Source: an uncultured Roseburia sp. (GTDB taxonomy: Bacteria; Bacillota; Clostridia; Lachnospirales; Lachnospiraceae). From it: a DNA stretch of 62,951 nucleotides. The stretch's first letter is position 1, and the number at the start of each line of letters is the position of its first letter. The position numbers were made by a program, and so were the translations under genes. The notes under the pieces are model-generated. The model ran no database searches. It was not told where the DNA came from and saw only the letters and a list, made by a program, of their open reading frames with translations. The stretch covers positions 1 to 62,951 of the forward strand of contig CANDCP010000014.1 of the NCBI GenBank assembly GCA_947383215.1, written 5' to 3'. Shown here one piece after another: positions 36,939-46,213 of the stretch.

Positions 36939-36977
36939 ACCTTCTCCTTTCACTCCACACTTCACCACACTATACTT

Positions 36978-37005
36978 ATTATAAATTATCTTCCAAAAAA
37001 CACAA
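36978..37005 (-). promoter_or_regulatory. Candidate promoter of the fla/che operon
   Basis: Minus strand: TTGTGT, a 16-nt spacer, then a perfect TATAAT, about 40 nt upstream of the flgB ATG. The -35 is weak (3/6), so an activator may be needed. No CodY box was identified with certainty. Confidence 0.5.
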
Positions 37006-37081
37006 GTAGTTTTTGCATTTTTTTACATGATATTGCGTCTTCTTACAGCAACCAACACAATATCTTAGCATTTACATGCAT

Positions 37082-37115
37082 AAAAAGGGACTTACAGTCT
37101 CCTGCAAATCCCTTT
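37082..37115 (-). terminator. Rho-independent terminator after codY
   Basis: Minus strand: an interrupted stem (AAGGGA ... CAG / CTG ... TCCCTT) followed by TTTTT. It lies about 50 nt past the codY stop and insulates codY from flgB. Confidence 0.75.
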
Positions 37116-37165
37116 ACCTTCCAGAAACAACTCCATTTGTTTCGCATTGCCTTCACCGTGTCATT

Positions 37166-37945
37166 TTAAGAAAGCTTCTGTTTTTTCAGTTTATTCAGCT
37201 CCTCAAAAACAACGTCGTTCACTACCTTTATGTAGGTTCCCTTCATCCCTGACGATCTGGATTCGATCACCCCGGCGCTCTCAAATTTGCGCAGGGCATT
37301 GACGATTACCGAGCGCGTAATCCCTACTCTGTCGGCAATCTTACTGGCAACCAGAATCCCTTCCGTACCGTCCAGCTCATCAAAAATATGCATTATCGCC
37401 TCAAGCTCCGAGAATGAAAGCGTATTGATCGCCGACCGCACGATCTGGACTTTCCTTGTCTCCTCCGCATTCTCCTCGTTCACAGACCGCATCATCTCAA
37501 GGCCAACCACTGTCGTTCCGTATTCACAGAGTATAATGTCGTCAATATCATACGGCCTGTCATAACGATATACAAACAGCGTGCCAAGGCGCTCTCCTGC
37601 AATATCAATCGGTGTGATAATCGCGCTGTACTGTCTCGTATCCTCCGCAAACCCCAGCGTCTCAAGATTCACATTCTCTTTTGTCGATAATATCCCAAGC
37701 AGACGCTCATTGAGCAACGCATCTACAAAGCCCCCGACTTCGTCCGCAATCAGCTCCCGTATCTCGGCAACGCCGCCGCAGACACTCGTCCCGAGCACCT
37801 TGCCCTTTTTGCTGATCACGAGGATACTGGAATCCAATATCTCTGTCAGAACTTCGCAGATATCGTTAAACACCACTTTTGTAGAATTATTGTTGTGTAA
37901 GAGTTTATTGATTTTCCTGGTCTTATCCAATAACTGTACGCTCAT
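37166..37945 (-). CDS. codY: Global transcriptional repressor CodY
   Basis: A GTP- and branched-chain-amino-acid-sensing repressor of nutrient, motility and virulence genes in low-GC Gram-positives. The N-terminal GAF domain (about 1-155) begins LLDKTRKINKLLHNN. The C-terminal winged helix shows ASKIADRVGITRSVIVNALR, the family DNA-recognition helix. Length 259 is typical. Its position directly upstream of the flagellar operon is common in clostridia and Bacillus. Confidence 0.96.
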   Translation of the reverse strand: MSVQLLDKTRKINKLLHNNNSTKVVFNDICEVLTEILDSSILVISKKGKVLGTSVCGGVAEIRELIADEVGGFVDALLNERLLGILSTKENVNLETLGFAEDTRQYSAIITPIDIAGERLGTLFVYRYDRPYDIDDIILCEYGTTVVGLEMMRSVNEENAEETRKVQIVRSAINTLSFSELEAIMHIFDELDGTEGILVASKIADRVGITRSVIVNALRKFESAGVIESRSSGMKGTYIKVVNDVVFEELNKLKKQKLS

Positions 37946-38073
37946 TCCATTCCTCCCGGGTCATAACAGCCTTCCCCTGATTCGCCCATTCAGATATCCG
38001 CATCTATCAACTTGATTGTCTCTTATTTTATCATGTTTATTCTGATAATTCAAGGCGGCTTTTCCTAATCTTT

Positions 38074-40167
38074 TCATTTTTCCCCATCTTTTTGACTTTC
38101 TTTTTGCTTTTCTTCCACATATCCGCACGTTTCTCCGGCACACGACAATTTATTTCCTTTTTCTACCATATAATCGCCGCATTTCGGACATCTTTTTTCG
38201 GAAGGCTTTGCCCACGACATAAAATCGCAATCCGGATTATTTTCGCATCCGTAATACTTTCTTCCTTTTTTTGTCTTTCTCAGGACAACCTCCTTCTGGC
38301 ATTTCGGACACGGTATTCCAATCTTTTCCAGGTACGGCTTCGTATTCCGGCACTCCGGGAAACCGGGACACGCCAGAAATTTCCCGTGCGGGCCGTATTT
38401 TACCACCATATTCCGTCCGCATTCCTCACAGACTACATCCGTCACCTCGTCGGCGATCTTTACTTTTTCCAGATCTTTTTCCGCCGCAAGCACCGCCTGG
38501 TCTAAGTCGGGATAGAAGTTGCTTACCACCGTTTTCCAGTTAATCTCTCCCTCCTCTACTTTATCCAGAAGCGATTCCAGGTTCGCGGTAAAATGCTCAT
38601 CCACAATACTCGGAAACGCCTCCAGCATAATCGAGTTTACCGCCTCGCCGAGCTCTGTGACATAAAGATTTTTGTTTTCTTTTACAATATATCGCCTCGC
38701 AAGAATCGTCGTGATCGTCGGGGAATACGTGCTTGGCCGCCCGATCCCAAGCTCTTCGAGCGTCTTTACAAGAGACGCCTCCGTAAAATGTGCCGGCGGC
38801 TGGGTAAAATGCTGCTTCTCGTCAAAGTCTTTCAGCTTCAGCATCGACGTTTTTTCCAACGAGTTCAAAAAAACGTTGCCGGAAGTTTTCTCGTCTTCCT
38901 CATTTGTGTAGACCGACAAAAAGCCTTCAAAGCTTACTTTCGAAGCCGCCACCGTAAAGACATAGTCGTTCGCCCCGATTTTTACCGAGGTCGTCTCATA
39001 CTTCGCGCTGCTCATGCGGCTTGCCGCAAACCGTCTCCAGATCAGCTGGTAGAGACGGAACTGATCCCTGGAGAGCGACTCTTTTACGGCCGCAGGCGTC
39101 CTTGTGATATCCGACGGACGAATCGCCTCATGCGCATCCTGTATTTTGGCGCTCTTTTTGCCCGGCGCCACTGTAGCCGCCGCATATTCTTCCCCGTAAT
39201 GTTCCACAATGTACGCTCTCGCGGCTTTATCCGCCTCCTCTGAAATGCGGACGGAATCGGTTCTCAGATACGTGATCAGACCCACGGTCCCGCTTCCCTT
39301 GATGTCGACTCCCTCATAGAGCTGCTGGGCGAGACGCATCGTTTTTTGCGTTGAAAAATTAAGCGCCTTCGACGCTTCCTGCTGCAGCGTACTCGTAATA
39401 AACGGCTGCGGCGCCTTTTTCACCCGCTCTCCCTTTTTCACATCTGTTACCTTATACTCCGCGCCCTTTAACTCAGCGAGAATTTTATCCAGCTGCTCTC
39501 TGGAAGAGATTTCTATTTTTTCCTCCTTCGTCCCGTAAAACTTGGCCGTAAGCGGCTTCTTTTCCCCTTTTACTTCAAACTGCGCGTCCAGCGTCCAGTA
39601 TTCCTTCGGAATAAACGCATTGATCTCATTTTCGCGGTCACAGATGATACGCAAAGCGACGGACTGCACCCGGCCCGCGCTTAATCCCCTCTTTACTTTT
39701 GCCCACAAAAGCGGACTGATTCGATACCCCACCATGCGGTCTAACATTCTTCTGGCCTGCTGCGCATCCACAAGATCCATGTCGATCTCCCTGGCCTGCT
39801 TCAGAGAAAGCTTTACCGCATTTTTGGTAATCTCGTTAAAGCTGATTCGATATACCTTTTTATTTTCCAGATTCAGCGACTTTGAGAGATGCCACGATAT
39901 CGCCTCGCCTTCCCGGTCGGGGTCAGTCGCGAGATAGATCTTCTCCGCCTTCTTTACTTCCTTGCGAAGCTTTGCAAGAATATCTCCCTTCCCGCGGATC
40001 GTGATATATTTTGGTTCAAAATCATGCTCCACGTCAATCCCAAGCTGACTTTTCGGAAGATCGCGCACATGACCGTTTGACGCCGATACTTCGTAATTTT
40101 TACCCAAAAACTTTTTAATTGTCTTAACCTTTGCGGGCGACTCCACAATAACAAGATACTTCGCCAT
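38074..40167 (-). CDS. topA: DNA topoisomerase I
   Basis: A type IA topoisomerase that relaxes negative supercoils. The 697 residues begin with the Toprim domain (AKYLVIVESPAKVKTIKKFL; acidic LATDPDREGEAI). The catalytic Tyr is in GLITYLRTDSVRIS. The C-terminus carries three four-Cys zinc-finger motifs (CEECG...CPGFPEC, CPKCQ...CENNPDC, CPKCG...CAGETC). The ATG at 40167 has AGGAG 8 nt upstream. It lies in a comM-dprA-topA unit. Confidence 0.96.
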   Translation of the reverse strand: MAKYLVIVESPAKVKTIKKFLGKNYEVSASNGHVRDLPKSQLGIDVEHDFEPKYITIRGKGDILAKLRKEVKKAEKIYLATDPDREGEAISWHLSKSLNLENKKVYRISFNEITKNAVKLSLKQAREIDMDLVDAQQARRMLDRMVGYRISPLLWAKVKRGLSAGRVQSVALRIICDRENEINAFIPKEYWTLDAQFEVKGEKKPLTAKFYGTKEEKIEISSREQLDKILAELKGAEYKVTDVKKGERVKKAPQPFITSTLQQEASKALNFSTQKTMRLAQQLYEGVDIKGSGTVGLITYLRTDSVRISEEADKAARAYIVEHYGEEYAAATVAPGKKSAKIQDAHEAIRPSDITRTPAAVKESLSRDQFRLYQLIWRRFAASRMSSAKYETTSVKIGANDYVFTVAASKVSFEGFLSVYTNEEDEKTSGNVFLNSLEKTSMLKLKDFDEKQHFTQPPAHFTEASLVKTLEELGIGRPSTYSPTITTILARRYIVKENKNLYVTELGEAVNSIMLEAFPSIVDEHFTANLESLLDKVEEGEINWKTVVSNFYPDLDQAVLAAEKDLEKVKIADEVTDVVCEECGRNMVVKYGPHGKFLACPGFPECRNTKPYLEKIGIPCPKCQKEVVLRKTKKGRKYYGCENNPDCDFMSWAKPSEKRCPKCGDYMVEKGNKLSCAGETCGYVEEKQKESQKDGEK

Positions 40168-40190
40168 ACACCCAGCTCCTTTATTTTCTA

Positions 40191-41279
40191 TCAATCTTCT
40201 AACCTTCGAATATAATAATTCTGAAATACTTCCCGAATATATCCTTTTTCTTCCAAACCTGCAAGCGCGCAGACGCATTCCGCCGCCGACAAATTTGTCT
40301 CATCTATAATTTCATTTATATTTTTTGAATGCAAATCTAGTACACTATACACCAGCACTTCTCCTTTTTCAAGTGAATTTTTTGAAAATTTTTTCTTAAA
40401 CTTTGATTCCTCACAGAAAATCTGTAAATCCTTTAAAAAATCCTCCCGTGACAATATAATGCCCGCTCCCTGCTTAATCAGACGGTTTGTTCCACAGCTT
40501 AAGGCGTCTCCGATTCTGCCGGGAACCGCGTAAACATCGCGTCCCTGCTCCAGCGCCAGATCCGCCGTAATCAGTGAACCGCTTTTCATTCTTGCCTCGA
40601 CGATAACCACGAGATCAGACAGGCCGCTGATAATCCGATTGCGCATCGGGAAATGCGCCGGCAGAGGCGCGCTGCCGGGCGGATATTCGGAGATAATGCC
40701 TCCCTCCGTCTCTATTCTTCTGTACAAATCCATATTTCCAGACGGATAACAGACATCCGCGCCGCAGCCAAGAACCGCGTAGGTGCTCCCGCCTCCGGCA
40801 AGCGCCCCAAAATGCCCGGCGCCGTCGATTCCTTTCGCCATGCCGCTGACCACCTCCACGCCGGCGGACGCAAGCGTCTTTCCTAATCCTTCCGCCATCT
40901 CGCGCCCGTACGGCGTGCACTGCCGGGCGCCGATGATTGCCGCCGTCCGATTCTCCTCTGACGGGAGTCTGCCCTTCACAAACAGTCCGTACGGCGCGTC
41001 GCGAAACTCCTTAAGACGCAGCGGATAGTCTCCTTCCTCTATCGTGACAAGGCGGATGCCTTTCTCCCTCATTTTTTCCACCTCGTCTTCCCAGTCGCTT
41101 TCCAGCCTTCCGCAGATAAGCTTTTCCGCCGCGGATTCCGTCAACGTTCCGTCCGCGCACAGCTTTTCTTTTGGCTGATCGAAAATTTCTTTGGCGTCCC
41201 GGTACCGCTCCGACAAACGGCGGACATTTCTGATTCCGATTCGTTCCACCATACATGCTAACCAGTATTTATATTTCAT
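40191..41279 (-). CDS. dprA: DNA-processing protein DprA
   Basis: Binds incoming single-stranded DNA and loads RecA during natural transformation; it is also kept in non-competent species. The 362 residues contain a Rossmann-like core with IIGARQCTPYGREMAEGLG, VVSGMAKGIDGAGHFGALAG, VLGCGADVCYP and HFPMRNRIISGLSDLVVIVE. A winged-helix C-terminal domain (about 295-358) follows. It is located between comM and topA with short gaps. Confidence 0.94.
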   Translation of the reverse strand: MKYKYWLACMVERIGIRNVRRLSERYRDAKEIFDQPKEKLCADGTLTESAAEKLICGRLESDWEDEVEKMREKGIRLVTIEEGDYPLRLKEFRDAPYGLFVKGRLPSEENRTAAIIGARQCTPYGREMAEGLGKTLASAGVEVVSGMAKGIDGAGHFGALAGGGSTYAVLGCGADVCYPSGNMDLYRRIETEGGIISEYPPGSAPLPAHFPMRNRIISGLSDLVVIVEARMKSGSLITADLALEQGRDVYAVPGRIGDALSCGTNRLIKQGAGIILSREDFLKDLQIFCEESKFKKKFSKNSLEKGEVLVYSVLDLHSKNINEIIDETNLSAAECVCALAGLEEKGYIREVFQNYYIRRLED

Positions 41280-41282
41280 ATG

Positions 41283-42809
41283 CTAACGCTCCCATATTTT
41301 TTGATCCATTCCCCGGTAACAGACGGCCTCCATCAGATGAGAGAGCAAAATTTCCCCGCTTTCTTCCATATCCGCAATGGTCCGCGCAACCTTCAGGATT
41401 TTGTGATAGGAGCGCGCGGTCAGAGATAATCTCCGGTAAATCTGCCGCATATAAGCCTCCTGTTTCTCTCCGAGGGCGCAATAACGGTCGATGGCGAACG
41501 ATGGGATTCTGCTGTTACAGCCGATATCCGTTCCCTGAAACCGCTGTTTTTGTATTTCCTGAACCCGTATCACGCGCTCACGAATCTGCGCGGACGTCTC
41601 ATTCTCTTTTGATCTTGCCGTCAGCTGCGCATAATTCAGCCGCGGCGCCTCTACACAGATATCAATTCTGTCTAAAAATGGCTGACTGACCTTTTTCAGA
41701 TAATGGCGGATCACGCTGTCACTACAGGCACACTTGTTCCTGTCCGGGTAATAGCCGCAGGCGCAGGGATTCATTGCGGCCGCCAGCAAAATATCCGCCG
41801 GATAGGAATACGTTCCAAAAAAACGCGTGATTTCCACCCTCCTTTCCTCCAGCGGCTGGCGCAAAACTTCAATCGTAGATTTCTCAAACTCCGTCAGCTC
41901 GTCCAAAAAAAGCACGCCGCCGTGGGCAAAGCTTATCTCCCCCGGCTTCGGATATCTGCCGCCTCCCAAAAGCCCCTGCGCAGTTATCGTGTGATGCGGG
42001 CTTCGAAACGGCCTCTCTTCGACCAACGCTTCTCTCTCACGGAGCATACCGCTGACGCTGTATATCTTGGAAATCTCCAGCTGCTCTTTCGCGGTAAGAG
42101 GAGGCAAAATTGTAGGAAGGCGCTTTGCAGCCATAGTCTTGCCCGCCCCGGGCGGTCCGATCATTAAAATATTATGTCTTCCCGAAACCGCCACCTCGCA
42201 GGCGCGCTTTAAAAACTGCTGACCGCTGATCTCCGAAAAATCCACGCCATACTCCCTCTCTTTTTTCCCTGTCTTTCGCACATACTCCGCGACCTCCTCC
42301 TCCCCGTTCAAAAACCGGACAACCTGCCCTAAGCTTTTCATTCCATATATTTTAATCCCGCCTGCCAGAGACGCTTCCTGCGCGTTCTGATAAGGCAGAA
42401 TGCAGGCGGATTTCCCCATCTGCTTTGCCTTGTCCGCCATCGGCAGCGCCCCTTCAATCGGCAGGAGCGCTCCGTTTAACGTTACCTCCCCCGCAATCAG
42501 CATTTCGTCTATACGTTCGCACCTTATCGCGCCGAGCGCGGCCAATACCGAGACCGCAATCGCAAGGTCGAACGAGGAACCGGATTTGCGCACGTCTGCC
42601 GGAGACAAATTGACGGTGATACGCTTTGCGGGAAGCGCATACCCCAAATTCCGAATTGCCGTGCGCACCCTCTCTCTTGCCTCCTTCACTTCCGAACCGA
42701 GAAATCCCACCATATCAAATAACGGCATTCCATCGCTCACGTCCGCCTCGACAAACACCTCAAGGCTCTCTATTCCGCGCACAATTGCCGTCGAAACAAC
42801 ACTGTACAA
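41283..42809 (-). CDS. comM: YifB/ComM family Mg-chelatase-like AAA ATPase
   Basis: Related to ComM, a hexameric helicase that aids branch migration during transformation. The 508 residues comprise an N-terminal Lon-type fold (about 1-170, with SLEVFVEADVSDGMPLFDMV), a Mg-chelatase AAA domain with Walker A GPPGAGKTMAAKRL and Walker B GVLFLDELTEF, a Cys cluster (CACGYYPDRNKCAC) and the C-terminal helical domain. The start is TTG with GGGAGG about 8 nt upstream. Confidence 0.93.
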   Translation of the reverse strand: MYSVVSTAIVRGIESLEVFVEADVSDGMPLFDMVGFLGSEVKEARERVRTAIRNLGYALPAKRITVNLSPADVRKSGSSFDLAIAVSVLAALGAIRCERIDEMLIAGEVTLNGALLPIEGALPMADKAKQMGKSACILPYQNAQEASLAGGIKIYGMKSLGQVVRFLNGEEEVAEYVRKTGKKEREYGVDFSEISGQQFLKRACEVAVSGRHNILMIGPPGAGKTMAAKRLPTILPPLTAKEQLEISKIYSVSGMLREREALVEERPFRSPHHTITAQGLLGGGRYPKPGEISFAHGGVLFLDELTEFEKSTIEVLRQPLEERRVEITRFFGTYSYPADILLAAAMNPCACGYYPDRNKCACSDSVIRHYLKKVSQPFLDRIDICVEAPRLNYAQLTARSKENETSAQIRERVIRVQEIQKQRFQGTDIGCNSRIPSFAIDRYCALGEKQEAYMRQIYRRLSLTARSYHKILKVARTIADMEESGEILLSHLMEAVCYRGMDQKIWER

Positions 42810-42910
42810 AAACGCACCTCCCTGTAATTATTCATTTATTCTGGGATTGCTGCGGCGAACTGCCGCAAATATGGGAAAGATTTTCCCCACATGATAAAAA
42901 AGACAGTTTC

Positions 42911-42939
42911 ATTATAACATGAATACCATCTTTTTTAAA
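42911..42939 (-). promoter_or_regulatory. Promoter of the comM-dprA-topA unit
   Basis: Minus strand: TTTAAA, a 17-nt spacer, TATAAT, about 100 nt upstream of comM. Two small hairpins (42871-42889 and 42851-42867) lie in the resulting leader. Confidence 0.65.
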
Positions 42940-42944
42940 GAATT

Positions 42945-43574
42945 TTATGGATTTTCTTCGAAACTTTTCTGAAGCTTGCCAATCGCCTTTTTTTCAATCC
43001 GGCTGACGTACGAGCGCGAAATATGGAGCTGTCTGGCAATCTCCCTCTGCGTGACAGCCGCCGTATTACAAAGGCCATAGCGTTTCATAAGAATTTCCTG
43101 CTCCCTTTTGTTTAAAACCTTCGGAATCATCTCGTACAGCTTCCTCACATTTTTGCCGTATTCCATCTGTTCAATCACGTCCGGCTCGTCATTTTCCACA
43201 ATATCGAACAGATTGATCTGATTCCCCTCCTTATCGGTTCCGATCGGCTCATACAGAGAAACTTCTCTGGCGCTTTTTCTCTTTGAACGCAGATACATTA
43301 ACATTTCATTGTCGATACAACGCGCAGCATACGTCGCAAGCCTGCTCCCCCTTGTTTCATCAAACGTCGAAATTGCCTTGATCAGTCCGATAGTGCCGAT
43401 ACTGATCATATCCTCCATGTCCTCTTCCACATTCTGATACTTTTTTGCCACATGTGCGACCAAACGCATATTGCGCTCAATCAGCGTATGCTTTGCCTCC
43501 TGGCTGCCTTCTTTCATCTGTCTGAGACATTCTTTTTCTTCCTTGGCGCTCAATGGAGTCTGAAACGTTTTCAA
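42945..43574 (-). CDS. sigK: Sporulation sigma factor SigK
   Basis: The late mother-cell sigma factor. Region 2 shows NMRLVAHVAKKYQNVEEDME, ISIGTIGLIKAISTFDETRG and LATYAARCIDNEMLMYLRSK. Region 4 ends TQREIARQLHISRSYVSRIE. The N-terminus KTFQTPLSAKEEKE starts where the mature Bacillus protein does, so the inhibitory pro-sequence is absent, as in Clostridioides difficile. The gene is uninterrupted, with no skin element. TTG at 43574 with AAGGTG upstream is chosen over a TTG at 43589. A related sporulation sigma factor cannot be fully excluded. Confidence 0.85.
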   Translation of the reverse strand: MKTFQTPLSAKEEKECLRQMKEGSQEAKHTLIERNMRLVAHVAKKYQNVEEDMEDMISIGTIGLIKAISTFDETRGSRLATYAARCIDNEMLMYLRSKRKSAREVSLYEPIGTDKEGNQINLFDIVENDEPDVIEQMEYGKNVRKLYEMIPKVLNKREQEILMKRYGLCNTAAVTQREIARQLHISRSYVSRIEKKAIGKLQKSFEENP

Positions 43575-43707
43575 AAGCAGCACCTTCAAAGCGAATTTAT
43601 TACATTTTATGAATCCCGCCGTCCATAAGTGCCTTTCCCCATTCCCTTTCCCATGTCCTCATTTTCGACATTTTTTATTTCTGCTTTTCTTTCCGTCCCC
43701 TTTCTTC

Positions 43708-43713
43708 TATAAT
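43708..43713 (+). promoter_or_regulatory. -10 box only 6 nt before the rluA-family start
   Basis: A perfect TATAAT ends 6 nt before the ATG at 43720, and no ribosome-binding sequence lies between. The expected transcription start would fall on or next to the ATG. The -35 region (TTTTCT at about 43685) is poor. Confidence 0.5.
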
Positions 43714-43719
43714 AAAAGT

Positions 43720-44616
43720 ATGAAAAGAATATTATATTATGAAATCGCCGCCTCTGAGGACGGCTGCACCGTGCGGGACTTTTTACAACAACGGGGGTAT
43801 TCCCACGCCGTGCTTGTCCAACTGAAAAAAACCAACCGCGCAATTGTCGTCAATGGAACATGGTATTACGTCAATGACAGGCTTCACGCCGGAGACCGCC
43901 TGCAAATCACAATCGAAGAAACCGGCTTCTCAAACGGAATTGTACCGACCCCGCTGCCGTTGTCCATCGTCTATGAAGACGACGATATCCTTATCGTCGA
44001 CAAACCGGCAAATATGCCGGTTCACCCGTCTTTAAAAAACTACGACAATACGCTCGCCAACGCCGCCGTGTATTACTTTCAGTCACAGGGCGTTCCGTTT
44101 ACCTTCCGCTGTGTAAACAGGCTTGACCGCGATACTACCGGTCTGACTATTTTAGCAAAACATATGTTGAGCGGCGCCGTTCTCGCGCGACAGATGAAAG
44201 AGAGGGAAATCCATCGCACTTACCTTGCCATCGTCTCGGGAAAAACACCGGATTTTGGCACAATTGACGCACCCATTGCACGAAAATGCGGCTCCGCCAT
44301 CGAGCGCGAAGTTAATTTTTCAACCGGCGAGCGCGCCGTCACAAACTTCAAGAGGCTCGCCTTTTACGACGGGCTTTCTCTGCTTGCCGTCACTCTTGAG
44401 ACAGGGAGAACGCACCAGATACGGGTTCATATGAAACATATCGGTTATCCGCTGATCGGCGATTTTTTGTATAATCCGGATTTTGGCAAAATAAAAAGGC
44501 AGGCTCTCCACTCATATCAACTGGATTTTTTCCATCCAATCACAGGGGAGGCCTGCTCTTACCGTGTTCCTTTGCCAAATGACATGGCGAAACTGTTTCC
44601 AGATTTTCTCACATAG
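43720..44616 (+). CDS. RluA family pseudouridine synthase
   Basis: Converts uridine to pseudouridine in rRNA or tRNA. The 298 residues comprise an S4-like N-terminal domain (about 1-75) and a catalytic domain with the nucleophilic Asp in CVNRLDRDTTGL. VVDKP-like ILIVDKPANMPVHPS and the closing GRTHQIRVHMKHIGYPLIGD motifs are also present. The ATG at 43720 gives the usual N-terminus, and codons upstream give a Phe/Pro-rich stretch that does not look coding. No Shine-Dalgarno is seen. It converges on trpS with a 2-nt gap. Confidence 0.92.
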   Translation: MKRILYYEIAASEDGCTVRDFLQQRGYSHAVLVQLKKTNRAIVVNGTWYYVNDRLHAGDRLQITIEETGFSNGIVPTPLPLSIVYEDDDILIVDKPANMPVHPSLKNYDNTLANAAVYYFQSQGVPFTFRCVNRLDRDTTGLTILAKHMLSGAVLARQMKEREIHRTYLAIVSGKTPDFGTIDAPIARKCGSAIEREVNFSTGERAVTNFKRLAFYDGLSLLAVTLETGRTHQIRVHMKHIGYPLIGDFLYNPDFGKIKRQALHSYQLDFFHPITGEACSYRVPLPNDMAKLFPDFLT

Positions 44617-44618
44617 CG

Positions 44619-45623
44619 TCAGCGAATTCTCTCCGGGAATCCGACTTTTTTTTGCACTTTGCGCAAAGTCTTTTTCGCATAATAGTCGGCTTTTTCGGCG
44701 TTTTCTTTTATTACCTCGTCGATGTACGTCTTATCTTTTGACAGCTCCTCAAAACGCTTCTGAACCGGCTTTAGCACCGATACGACGGCTTCCGCGACAG
44801 CCGTCTTCAGTTCGCCGTATCCTCTGTCTTCAAACTCTTTTACCGCCTCCGCAGGCGTCTTTCCCGTGCAGGCGCAGTAAATATCCAACAGATTTTTAAT
44901 CCCCGGCTGTTCGTCGGTATATGCAATCCTTGCCAGAGAATCTGTCACGGCGCGCTTGAATTTACGAATAATGACGTCCTCATCATCCATCAGATAAACG
45001 CTCGCATTCGGATTTTCATCGGATTTGGACATCTTTTTTGACGGTTCCTGCAAGCTCATAATCTTCGCTCCCGACTTGCCCACATACGCCTCCGGAATCG
45101 TAAACACGTCGCCATAGACCCCGTTAAAGCGCTGCGCGATATCTCTTGTGATCTCAAGGTGCTGCATCTGGTCGATTCCGACCGGAACCACGTCAGCCTG
45201 ATACAGAAGAATATCGGCCGCCATCAAAACCGGATATGTAAACAGACCCGCATTGATATTGTCCGCATGCTTTGCCGCCTTATCTTTAAACTGAGTCATC
45301 CGGTTCAACTCGCCCATATAAGTAAAACAATTTAAAATCCAGGATAATTCCGCATGTCCCGACACATGCGACTGGTAATAGATACAGTTCTTTTTGGGAT
45401 CGAGCCCCGCCGCAACATACAGCGTCAGAAGATTTCTCGCCCTTTTGCGAAGCTCTGCAGGATTTTGACGCACTGTGATAGAATGCAGATCTACCACGCT
45501 GTAAAAGCACTCATATTCGTCGCTCAGCTTTACCCAGTTTTGCAGCGCGCCCAGATAATTGCCGAGCGTCAGCGTTCCCGTCGCCTGCATTCCGCTGAAT
45601 AATACTTTTTTTCCGTCAATCAT
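44619..45623 (-). CDS. trpS: Tryptophan-tRNA ligase
   Basis: A class I aminoacyl-tRNA synthetase charging tRNA-Trp. The 334 residues contain the HIGH-type motif in QATGTLTLGNYLGALQNW and the KMSKS loop in PSKKMSKSDEN. The Rossmann core holds YQADVVPVGIDQMQHLEITR. It overlaps the preceding DUF5662 gene by 8 bp (ATGATTGA). Confidence 0.95.
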   Translation of the reverse strand: MIDGKKVLFSGMQATGTLTLGNYLGALQNWVKLSDEYECFYSVVDLHSITVRQNPAELRKRARNLLTLYVAAGLDPKKNCIYYQSHVSGHAELSWILNCFTYMGELNRMTQFKDKAAKHADNINAGLFTYPVLMAADILLYQADVVPVGIDQMQHLEITRDIAQRFNGVYGDVFTIPEAYVGKSGAKIMSLQEPSKKMSKSDENPNASVYLMDDEDVIIRKFKRAVTDSLARIAYTDEQPGIKNLLDIYCACTGKTPAEAVKEFEDRGYGELKTAVAEAVVSVLKPVQKRFEELSKDKTYIDEVIKENAEKADYYAKKTLRKVQKKVGFPERIR

Positions 45624-46182
45624 TTTTCGTCCTTCTTTCCATTTTCATTGATTTTTTCTTCAAAACCTGCCTGCGGATGTATTCGTAAACAGCGTCTTCC
45701 CCCTGTTCTGCAAGCAGATGTAAAAGAGATTCCAAAAGCTCTCTGGTCTCCTCATGCAGCATACAACAGCTCTTTCCCTTCTCGTAATACTGCAGCGGAC
45801 TCTCATCCGTGTATTTATCCTTTAAGTAATTTTTGCTCGCACTGACACGGTCTATAAACATTTCCACAACATACTTTACGGGCATTTTCATTCCTGTCAT
45901 TCCTTTTTGTCCGTCCAGCCCATAATCAATCCAATACTCCAGATGATGCTTGTTGCGCCCTTTGTGATGCAGCCACGCCATGGAACAGCCGTTTTGCTCC
46001 CGCTCCGCATTGTTCGGGCTTTTATCCCCCTGAAAATATTTACACCCGACCAAAAACTCTGTCGGTCCGTATTTCGATAGATCATGCAACAATCCCTGCC
46101 TGTATAAGCCTACCCGAAAACACCCCTTCATCACCAGAAATTTGTGATGTGTAATCGTGCAAAAATGCCGCCATGCTTTCAT
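45616..46182 (-). CDS. DUF5662 family protein
   Basis: A 188-residue soluble protein. The motif HDLSKYGPTEF followed by WLHHKGRNKHHLEYWIDYGL places it in DUF5662, a family with an HD-domain-like arrangement of His and Asp that could bind a metal. Activity is not established. The ATG at 46182 has AGGGG about 7 nt upstream and is preferred over 46197. It is upstream of and overlapping trpS, so the two are probably co-expressed. Confidence 0.8.
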   Translation of the reverse strand: MKAWRHFCTITHHKFLVMKGCFRVGLYRQGLLHDLSKYGPTEFLVGCKYFQGDKSPNNAEREQNGCSMAWLHHKGRNKHHLEYWIDYGLDGQKGMTGMKMPVKYVVEMFIDRVSASKNYLKDKYTDESPLQYYEKGKSCCMLHEETRELLESLLHLLAEQGEDAVYEYIRRQVLKKKSMKMERRTKND

Positions 46183-46213
46183 CTGCCACCCCTTCATTTT
46201 CGCATTATACGTC

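Noticed and set aside
43609-43719. In-frame upstream extension of the RluA-family gene from an ATG at 43609
   Set aside because: The extra residues are Phe/Pro/Ser-rich with no homology pattern, no ribosome site is present, and a -10 box lies within the extension close to the later ATG.
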